A program made the position numbers and the translations under genes. The notes under the pieces were generated by a model that saw only the letters and a program-made list of their open reading frames with translations, was not told the DNA's origin and made no database searches. Below are positions 1 through 5,187 of a stretch of DNA of 5,925 bases, piece after piece. The stretch's first letter is position 1. Each line of letters opens with the position of its first letter. The DNA comes from Oscillospiraceae bacterium (GTDB taxonomy: Bacteria; Bacillota; Clostridia; Oscillospirales; UBA929). Location: NCBI GenBank assembly GCA_031258665.1, contig JAIRML010000262.1:1-5925 (forward strand). The letters run 5' to 3'.

Positions 1-16
1 GGGGGGGGAAACTCGA

Positions 17-1165
17 TTGAAACTGCTTGAAGTCCGGCATATGGCGGTCGCGTTCAAAACGCAGCAGGGCGCCCTGCAGGCGGTCCGCGGCATCGACTTC
101 TCGGTGGAGCGGGGCGAGATCCTCGGGATCGTGGGGGAGTCCGGTTCCGGCAAGAGCGTGGCCATGCTCTCCCTCATGGGTCTGCTGGCCGACAACGGCC
201 GGCTGCTCTCGGGCGAAATCACCTTTGACGGGGAGAACATCTCCCCGCCGCCTCGGGCCGTCTCCCGGGCGGACGGGCCTTTTCTGCGGGAACGGGTGTG
301 CGGCGCGCTCGCGCACCGGCGGGTGTGGCGCGCGTATCGCGAACGGATGCGCACGCTCCGCGGCCGCGAGGCGGCCATGATTTTTCAAGACCCCATGACC
401 TACTTAAACCCCGTGCTGAAGATCGGCGTGCAAATGACAGAGGGCCTCCGTCTTCACAAGAAGTGCGGCCGGCGCGAGGCGTACGGGACAGCGCTGTCAC
501 TGCTGCGGCAGGTGGGGATCACCAGCCCGGAACAGCGCATGCGGCAGTACCCGTTTGAACTCTCGGGCGGCATGCGGCAGCGGATCATCGTGGCCATCGC
601 GCTCTCGTGCGGGCCGAAGCTTCTGATCGCCGATGAGCCGACCACCGCGCTGGACGTCACCATCCAGGCCCAGCTGCTGGATCTGATCCGAACCATGACC
701 AGGGAGAGCCGCACCTCCGTCATTATGATCACACACGATCTCGGCATCGTTGCCACGATGTGCGATCGGATCGCCATTATGTACGCCGGCGAGATCGTGG
801 AGGAGGGGTGTACGGACGAGATCTTTTACACACCGATGCACCCCTACACCGTGGGGTTGCTCGGCAGCATCGCCAATACGGAACGCAGCGTCCGGCAGGC
901 GCTGGTGCCGATTCCGGGCACGCCGCCCGACCTGCTGCATCTCACCGGCGGGTGCGCCTTTGCGCCGCGCTGCGCGGAGGCGATGAACATCTGCCTGACC
1001 TACCGGCCGGAACCCACCGGCCGAAGCCGGACCCAGCGCTGCCGGTGCTGGAAATACTGCGCGGGCGCCGCGCGGGAGATCGTCGAGCGGCAGATACGGT
1101 CGAGAGGGGGTGGGGCGGATGGCGACGCCGATTTTGGAGGTGGCGCATCTTTGCAAGCACTTTAA
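17..1165 (+). CDS. oppD: Oligopeptide/dipeptide ABC transporter ATP-binding protein, OppD/DppD type
   Basis: Cytoplasmic ATPase subunit that powers peptide import, normally paired with an OppF/DppF partner under two membrane permeases. All nucleotide-binding motifs are intact in the 382 residues: Walker A GESGSGKS (40-47), Q-loop MIFQDPMTYLNP (121-132, Q124), signature LSGGMRQR (182-189), Walker B LLIADEPTTALD (202-213) and switch histidine H240. The peptide-family C-terminal region follows (about 271-346), with cysteines C313, C319, C326 and C342; in structurally studied relatives such cysteines hold a [4Fe-4S] cluster. Two oddities: an arginine-rich stretch at residues 76-120, about 28 residues longer than in E. 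coli DppD, and a 38-residue low-complexity tail after the usual CW end, partly overlapping the next gene. The TTG start at 17 gives the usual family N-terminus (LLEVRH); the frame is open to the left edge, so a start outside cannot be excluded. OppD and DppD cannot be told apart from this sequence. Confidence 0.93.
   Translation: MKLLEVRHMAVAFKTQQGALQAVRGIDFSVERGEILGIVGESGSGKSVAMLSLMGLLADNGRLLSGEITFDGENISPPPRAVSRADGPFLRERVCGALAHRRVWRAYRERMRTLRGREAAMIFQDPMTYLNPVLKIGVQMTEGLRLHKKCGRREAYGTALSLLRQVGITSPEQRMRQYPFELSGGMRQRIIVAIALSCGPKLLIADEPTTALDVTIQAQLLDLIRTMTRESRTSVIMITHDLGIVATMCDRIAIMYAGEIVEEGCTDEIFYTPMHPYTVGLLGSIANTERSVRQALVPIPGTPPDLLHLTGGCAFAPRCAEAMNICLTYRPEPTGRSRTQRCRCWKYCAGAAREIVERQIRSRGGGADGDADFGGGASLQAL
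1102..1110 (+). promoter_or_regulatory. Ribosome-binding site for the OppF-type ATPase gene
   Basis: The purine run GAGAGGGGG ends 8 bases before ATG 1119 and lies inside the coding sequence of the preceding ATPase. It favours ATG 1119 over GTG 1110, because the GTG overlaps the run itself. The match to the ribosomal RNA is G-rich rather than a canonical AGGAGG. Confidence 0.55.
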
Positions 1166-2168
1166 CGCGGGGCGCGCCGTATCTGGGGAGACAAAAAAGC
1201 TGAAGGCGGTGGAGGACGTCTCATTCACCGTCGCGCCGGGCGAAACGATGGGATTGGTCGGCGAAAGCGGGTGCGGGAAGAGCACGCTGGGCCGGACGAT
1301 CGTCCGCATCCACGACCCGACCGCGGGGCGCATCCTCTACAAGGGAGAGGATATCACCCGGCGGAAAAACAGGCGCCTGCTGCCGGTGCGCCGGAGCATG
1401 CAGATGATTTTTCAGGACCCATACGCCAGCTTGGACCCGCGCTGCACGGTGGGCGACATCCTGGCGGAACCGATGGAGGTCCACCGACTGTACACGAGGC
1501 GGGAGCGGGCGGCGCGGGTGCAGACCCTGCTGGAGACAGTCGGGCTGAAGCCGGACCACATCCGCCGGTATCCGCATGAATTTTCCGGCGGTCAGCGGCA
1601 GCGAATCAGCATCGCGCGGACATTGGCCCTCGACCCGGAGTTTATCGTGTGCGACGAACCGATCTCCGCGCTGGACGTGTCGATTCAGGCCCAGATCATC
1701 AACCTGCTGGAGCGCATTCAAGACGAGAGGGGGCTCTCGTACCTCTTCATTGCCCACGACCTCGGCATGGTCAGGCATATCAGCCACAAGATCGGCGTGA
1801 TGTACCTGGGGCACATGATGGAATATGGGCAAACGGCCGATGTGTACGACAGCCCGTACCACCCCTACACAAAGGCGCTGCTCTCCGCCGTGCCCGTGCC
1901 GGACCCGAAGACGGCGCGTGTCAAACAGCGCATCGTGCTCAAGGGCGAGGTGTTCACGCCGATCGATCCGCCGGCCTGCTGCCTGTTTGCGAACCGGTGT
2001 CCGCATGTCACGGCGCGCTGCCGGCGCACCGAGCCGCCGGTGTGTGACATCGCGGGCCGCCGCGTCGCCTGTCATCTCTATGCGCCGGATTTTCTGGCGT
2101 TGCGCCGCAACGGTGAAAACCCGATCTTCACAGACCCGCCGGGCTGGCGGACAGACATCCCCCCGTGA
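1119..2168 (+). CDS. oppF: Oligopeptide/dipeptide ABC transporter ATP-binding protein, OppF/DppF type
   Basis: Second ATPase of the peptide importer, expected to form a heterodimer with the preceding OppD-type subunit at the inner face of the membrane. Numbered from ATG 1119 (349 residues): Walker A GESGCGKS (48-55), Q-loop MIFQDPYASLDP (96-107, Q99), signature FSGGQRQR (155-162), Walker B FIVCDE (175-180), switch histidine H213. The sequence HPYTKALLSAVP (248-259) and the tail with C288, C294, C301 and C318 are typical of the OppF branch; the C-x5-C-x6-C spacing matches that in the upstream ATPase. ATG 1119 is preferred over GTG 1110 because a purine-rich Shine-Dalgarno-like run (1102-1110) lies 8 bases before it. 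The gene starts inside the upstream gene in another frame (47-base overlap), suggesting translational coupling. The last 25 or so residues (DFLALRR onward) extend past the conserved core. Confidence 0.94.
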   Translation: MATPILEVAHLCKHFNAGRAVSGETKKLKAVEDVSFTVAPGETMGLVGESGCGKSTLGRTIVRIHDPTAGRILYKGEDITRRKNRRLLPVRRSMQMIFQDPYASLDPRCTVGDILAEPMEVHRLYTRRERAARVQTLLETVGLKPDHIRRYPHEFSGGQRQRISIARTLALDPEFIVCDEPISALDVSIQAQIINLLERIQDERGLSYLFIAHDLGMVRHISHKIGVMYLGHMMEYGQTADVYDSPYHPYTKALLSAVPVPDPKTARVKQRIVLKGEVFTPIDPPACCLFANRCPHVTARCRRTEPPVCDIAGRRVACHLYAPDFLALRRNGENPIFTDPPGWRTDIPP

Positions 2169-2171
2169 TCC

Positions 2172-2191
2172 CTGTCTGCCCAGGGAGACAG
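2172..2191 (+). other. Small hairpin just after the OppF stop codon
   Basis: CTGTCT (2172-2177) can pair with AGACAG (2186-2191) around an 8-base loop, 3 bases after the TGA stop. AT-rich sequence follows (ATATTTGGTTTT) but without a clean T tract. It may act as a weak terminator or as an RNA-stability element separating the ATPase message from the binding-protein message. The same TGTCTG can also pair with CAGACA copies at 2152-2157 or 2189-2194. The 6-base stem is short, so function is uncertain. Confidence 0.3.
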
Positions 2192-2215
2192 ACATATTTG
2201 GTTTTACTGCAAAAA

Positions 2216-2221
2216 TATAAT
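2216..2221 (+). promoter_or_regulatory. Candidate promoter -10 box for the binding-protein gene
   Basis: A perfect TATAAT lies in the AT-rich gap between the OppF-type ATPase and the binding-protein gene. Transcription would begin near 2228, giving a leader of about 80 bases before ATG 2307. The hexamer at the usual 17-base distance upstream (2193-2198, CATATT) is a poor -35 match, and there is no extended -10 TG. A separate promoter would fit the general pattern that binding proteins are made in excess over their ATPases. Based on one motif in an AT-rich stretch. Confidence 0.4.
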
Positions 2222-2269
2222 GAACGATGGCCTTTATTCAGTATATCCAATCCGTTCCTTCGCTTTTTT
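2222..2269 (+). terminator. Possible weak terminator or attenuator before the binding-protein gene
   Basis: GAACGATGG (2222-2230) can pair with the segment 2247-2257 (CC..AT..CGTTC) as an imperfect nine-pair stem with two single-base bulges and a 16-base loop. A run of six T residues (2264-2269) begins six bases after the stem. This resembles an intrinsic terminator acting on readthrough from the ATPase genes. A transcript starting near 2228 from the TATAAT box would lack most of the 5' arm and escape it. The stem is bulged and the T run is offset, so this is tentative. Confidence 0.2.
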
Positions 2270-2290
2270 GCAGTGGAATTATATTTACAT

Positions 2291-2297
2291 TGAGGAG
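2291..2297 (+). promoter_or_regulatory. Ribosome-binding site of the binding-protein gene
   Basis: TGAGGAG is a strong Shine-Dalgarno match ending 9 bases before ATG 2307. It fixes that ATG as the start and excludes the in-frame ATG at 2220, which lies 29 codons upstream inside the AT-rich leader. Confidence 0.8.
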
Positions 2298-2306
2298 TGG
2301 ATAAAG

Positions 2307-3935
2307 ATGAAAAAGACGAAAACATGGGGCCTGCTGCTGTGCGCCGCGCTGGTTCTGACGGCGGCCGCTTGCGGCGCCGACGCCGGCCAGAAAGCCGCGG
2401 AGACGCGGGACGGAGCCCCGCGCAAGAGCATCACGATGAAGAGCGGCGCGATGGAGGGGTCCCTCGACCCGGCCGGTGTCGCGATCTCCTCTTACGTCGA
2501 GTATGCGAAGCTCTGCATCGACCCGCTCGTCTCTTTTGACGGCCAGGGCGCGCTGATCTATGAGGCCGCCGAGAGCCACACGGTGAACGAGGACCAGACG
2601 GTCTGGACTTTCCGCCTGCGCGCGGACGGCAAGTGGAGCGACGGTTCTCCGGTGGTCGCGGCCGATTTTCTCAACACGATCCGGCGCTGCCTCGCGCCGG
2701 ACGGACAGTCCATCTATGCGGACCAGCTCTATGTGATCCGGGGCGCCCAGGAGGCGCATGAGGACCCGGCCCTTCTCGACGCCATCGGCGTGTCCGCGCC
2801 GGACGAGTATACGCTGGTCTTTACGCTGAAACAGCCTTGCACATACTTCCTCAAGCTTCTGACGCTGCCGGTATTTGCGCCGTCGAAAGAGGGCCTCGCG
2901 GTGAACAGCGACATTGCCTGGTATACAAATCCGGCCACCAGTCTCGGAAACGGCGCGTTTTACATGACGGAGTATGTCCAGGACGAGCGGTATGTGCTCT
3001 CAAAGAATCCCCACTACCACAGCGCCGACAGGGTGAAGATCGACGAGATTGTCGTGCGCACGATCACCGACAGCACGGCGGCGGTCGCGGCCTATCAATC
3101 CGGCGAGGTGGACGTGGCCTCCGGTCTGCCGGCCTATATTTTGGACGAATACGCGGGAAAAGAGGACCTATACATCTGGAACATGCAGACGACGAAATTC
3201 ATCTTGCCGAATTTGCGCGTGGCGCCGCTGGACGATGTCCGCGTGCGGCAGGCCATCGCGATCGGGATCGACAGGGCCTCCGCCTGCGCGGCGGTGGGCA
3301 GCGATTATATCCCCACCACTTCGTTTGTGGCGAAGTCGATGGTCTCAAACGCCTCCGACAAGCTGTTTAGCGAGGAAAAGGCGCCGTTGTTTGCCGAGGA
3401 CATCGAACGGGCCCGGCAGCTGCTCACCGAGGCCGGCTATCCGGGCGGGGCGGGCTTTCCGGCACTCACATACAACTACCCGAACACAGAGACAGACTCC
3501 GATCTCGCGCAGGCGATTCAGGCCCAGCTCAAGGACAACCTCGGCATCAACATCGAGCTGAACGGCATGGAGATGCAAGTGTTCTCCTCTGAGCGGCGCG
3601 CGGGGAATTTCGAACTCAGCCGCCACAGTTGGACAGCGGACTACACCGACCCGATCAACTATCTGGCGCTGTATACCTCTTACTCGGGCAACAACGACAA
3701 CGGCGTCGACGACGCCGAATTTGACCGTCTGGTCGAGGCCTCCAACCTTGCGATGGACCCCGCCGAGCGGGGTGAACTGCTCCATGAGGCGGAGGCGCAG
3801 CTGGTGGCGAACCAGTTTTACGTGATCCCCCTCAACACGCAGATCTATGTCGGACTCCGCAACCCGAAGATCACGGGTGTCACCGTGAACGACCGGGGTG
3901 AGGGGATGTACCGCTTTGCGGACCTTCTGCCTTGA
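2307..3935 (+). CDS. oppA: Peptide ABC transporter substrate-binding lipoprotein, OppA/DppA family (SBP_bac_5)
   Basis: Extracytoplasmic receptor that captures peptides and hands them to the permease. The 542 residues start with a lipoprotein signal: MKKTK, a hydrophobic run (7-20), and TAAAC with C22 as the predicted lipid-modified cysteine after signal peptidase II cleavage. The mature part shows solute-binding family 5 landmarks: TVWTFRLRADGKWSDGSPV (98-116), GNGAFYMTEYV (214-224), the N-terminal half of the second lobe with VRVRQAIAIGIDR (311-323), and WTADYTDPINYL (442-453). D445 in the last motif sits where E. coli OppA has the aspartate that binds the peptide N-terminus (by motif position, not alignment). 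Length matches the roughly 540-residue OppA class. ATG 2307 is chosen for its ribosome-binding site and because it begins the signal peptide. It follows the two ATPase genes, as expected for one importer. Oligopeptide rather than dipeptide or other ligands is only favoured. Confidence 0.93.
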   Translation: MKKTKTWGLLLCAALVLTAAACGADAGQKAAETRDGAPRKSITMKSGAMEGSLDPAGVAISSYVEYAKLCIDPLVSFDGQGALIYEAAESHTVNEDQTVWTFRLRADGKWSDGSPVVAADFLNTIRRCLAPDGQSIYADQLYVIRGAQEAHEDPALLDAIGVSAPDEYTLVFTLKQPCTYFLKLLTLPVFAPSKEGLAVNSDIAWYTNPATSLGNGAFYMTEYVQDERYVLSKNPHYHSADRVKIDEIVVRTITDSTAAVAAYQSGEVDVASGLPAYILDEYAGKEDLYIWNMQTTKFILPNLRVAPLDDVRVRQAIAIGIDRASACAAVGSDYIPTTSFVAKSMVSNASDKLFSEEKAPLFAEDIERARQLLTEAGYPGGAGFPALTYNYPNTETDSDLAQAIQAQLKDNLGINIELNGMEMQVFSSERRAGNFELSRHSWTADYTDPINYLALYTSYSGNNDNGVDDAEFDRLVEASNLAMDPAERGELLHEAEAQLVANQFYVIPLNTQIYVGLRNPKITGVTVNDRGEGMYRFADLLP

Positions 3936-3991
3936 GATCCTGTCAGTGCCTTATGGCCGCGAAACGGCAATAAAAAACGAGAATTTGGGTT

Positions 3992-4013
3992 GTGGGCTGC
4001 GGAGGCAGCCCGC
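3992..4013 (+). other. Strong GC hairpin in front of the aminotransferase gene
   Basis: GGGCTGC (3994-4000) and GCAGCCC (4005-4011) form a perfect seven-base stem with a GGAG loop; one G-T wobble and one further G-C pair extend it to nine pairs (3992-4000 with 4005-4013). There is no T tract after it, so it is not a standard intrinsic terminator. It ends 7 bases before the ribosome-binding site of the next gene and could influence message stability or translation. The rest of the 98-base gap (3936-4033) holds an A-rich patch (3969-3983) and no recognisable promoter. Confidence 0.45.
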
Positions 4014-4020
4014 GTTGGGG

Positions 4021-4025
4021 AAGGA
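4021..4025 (+). promoter_or_regulatory. Ribosome-binding site of the aminotransferase gene
   Basis: AAGGA lies 8 bases before ATG 4034. The alternative in-frame ATG at 4025 overlaps this motif, leaving no spacing, so 4034 is the better start. Confidence 0.6.
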
Positions 4026-4033
4026 TGAGCGCG

Positions 4034-5155
4034 ATGATTGAGAGCTTGGTAAAACCGGGCATCCGGCAGATCCCGCCCTATATCCCGGGGGATACCGCCG
4101 AGAGCGCCCGCCGGCATACGGCGCAGGAGATTCTCAAGCTGGCCTCCAACGAAAACCAGCTCGGCGCGTCGCCGAAGGCCCTGGAAGCGATGCGCGCGGC
4201 GGTCCCGTTCGCCCATGTCTATCCGGACCCCTTTTGTGCGGGGCTGCGCGCGAAGATCGGCCGGGTCTTCGGGTTTGCGGACCCGGCCGACCATGTGACG
4301 ATCTCCACCGGCGCCAGCGGGGCCATCGCGCTGCTGGGAGAAATTTTCATCGGCGCTGGTGACGAGGTCATCTACTGCGAACCCACATTCGGCGCGTACG
4401 CCGGGGCGGTCCGGCGCAACGCCGGCACGCCGGTGGTCCGGCCGCTCACGGCCGCCGGGGCGTTTGACTTGGACGCCATGCGGGCGGCGGTCACGGACAG
4501 GACGAAGATGATCTTCCTGTGCAACCCGAACAACCCGACGGGGGGCACAGTGGACCCGGCCGCGCTCCGGGCGTTTGTCCGCGGTCTGCCCGGCCATGTG
4601 GTGCTGGCGGTGGACGAGGCGTACATCGAATTTTCCGACGACCCGTCCGCCAGTGTGGTGTCCGAGATCGCGGAGGGCGTCAACCTCGTGGTCCTGCGCA
4701 CATTTTCAAAATTGTACGGCCTCGCGGGGATGCGGATCGGGTACACACTCACGAACCGGGAGATCCACAGCGTGCTGCAGCGGAGCACCGGCGTCTTTGT
4801 CGCCGGCCGCCTGGCCCTGGCGGCGGCCGACGCGGCGCTCTCCGACACGGACTTTGCGGCGGAAAGCGTCCGGGTTGTCCGGGCGGGGCGGTGCTTTCTG
4901 ACGGAAGCGCTGACGGAGATGGGCTGCCGGGTGTACCCGTCCCAAGCCAATTTCCTGTATGTGGACACGGGGTATGACCCCGCGGCGCTGGCGGCGGCCT
5001 GCAAAGAACGCGGCCTCATCATACGGGGCAACTTCGCCCACACCCGCATTACGGTGGGCACACCGCGCCAAAACGGCCACGCGGTGGAGATCCTGCGGGA
5101 TGTCATGGCGTCCGGGGTTGTGCCGAGGGCCGGCACAGCGCCCCAAGCGGGCTGA
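4034..5155 (+). CDS. hisC: Histidinol-phosphate aminotransferase or HisC-like PLP aminotransferase
   Basis: Fold-type I PLP enzyme. HisC exchanges an amino group between glutamate and imidazole-acetol phosphate to make L-histidinol phosphate in histidine synthesis, in the cytoplasm. The 373 residues carry the expected landmarks: LASNENQLGASP (36-47), YPDP with Y63, CEPTFGAY (115-122), CNPNNPTGG (163-171), VDEAYIEF with D194 and Y197 (193-200), TFSKLYGLAGMRIGY (223-237) with the PLP lysine K226 and phosphate-binding R234, and RITVGTPRQN (338-347), where R338 matches the substrate-carboxylate arginine of HisC. Length fits the family (about 350-375). No other histidine gene is in view, so close relatives acting on aromatic amino acids cannot be excluded; the fold and chemistry are secure, the substrate less so. 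It lies 98 bases after the peptide-binding gene and 32 before the ammonium transporter, so it may share a transcript with the latter. Confidence 0.85.
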   Translation: MIESLVKPGIRQIPPYIPGDTAESARRHTAQEILKLASNENQLGASPKALEAMRAAVPFAHVYPDPFCAGLRAKIGRVFGFADPADHVTISTGASGAIALLGEIFIGAGDEVIYCEPTFGAYAGAVRRNAGTPVVRPLTAAGAFDLDAMRAAVTDRTKMIFLCNPNNPTGGTVDPAALRAFVRGLPGHVVLAVDEAYIEFSDDPSASVVSEIAEGVNLVVLRTFSKLYGLAGMRIGYTLTNREIHSVLQRSTGVFVAGRLALAAADAALSDTDFAAESVRVVRAGRCFLTEALTEMGCRVYPSQANFLYVDTGYDPAALAAACKERGLIIRGNFAHTRITVGTPRQNGHAVEILRDVMASGVVPRAGTAPQAG

Positions 5156-5175
5156 CGGCGGCGCGCGGCGCGGAG

Positions 5176-5184
5176 AGGGGGAGG
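5176..5184 (+). promoter_or_regulatory. Ribosome-binding site of the ammonium transporter gene
   Basis: AGGGGGAGG precedes ATG 5188 within a longer purine run (5172-5184). The final GGAGG sits close to the start (3 bases), while the earlier G-rich part has 6-9 bases of spacing. No terminator-like structure lies in the 32 bases after the aminotransferase stop, which suggests co-transcription. Confidence 0.65.
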
Positions 5185-5187
5185 CGT

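Noticed and set aside
497..1333. 278-codon minus-strand open frame
   Set aside because: Spans both ATPase genes in antisense, shows no recognisable domain and has no convincing ribosome-binding site; a GC shadow.
1221..2195. 324-codon open frame on the minus strand opposite the OppF-type ATPase
   Set aside because: Its translation is rich in H, R, Q and A with no family motif, and it lies opposite an ATPase with every motif intact; such long antisense frames are common in GC-rich DNA.
2220..2306. 29-residue N-terminal extension of the binding protein from ATG 2220
   Set aside because: It would bury the lipoprotein signal peptide, has no ribosome-binding site and overlaps the TATAAT box; ATG 2307 has TGAGGAG at good spacing.
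3956..3976. GCCG-CGAAA-CGGC stem followed by an A-rich run after the binding-protein stop, considered as a terminator
   Set aside because: Only a four-base stem, and the run after it is A rather than T on the coding strand.
3845..4597. 250-codon minus-strand open frame across the end of the binding-protein gene and into hisC
   Set aside because: Crosses a gap and two real genes in antisense, with an arginine-rich composition lacking motifs.
4372..5136. 254-codon minus-strand open frame opposite hisC
   Set aside because: Ser/Arg/Ala-rich translation typical of an antisense shadow; the + strand has all catalytic motifs of the aminotransferase.
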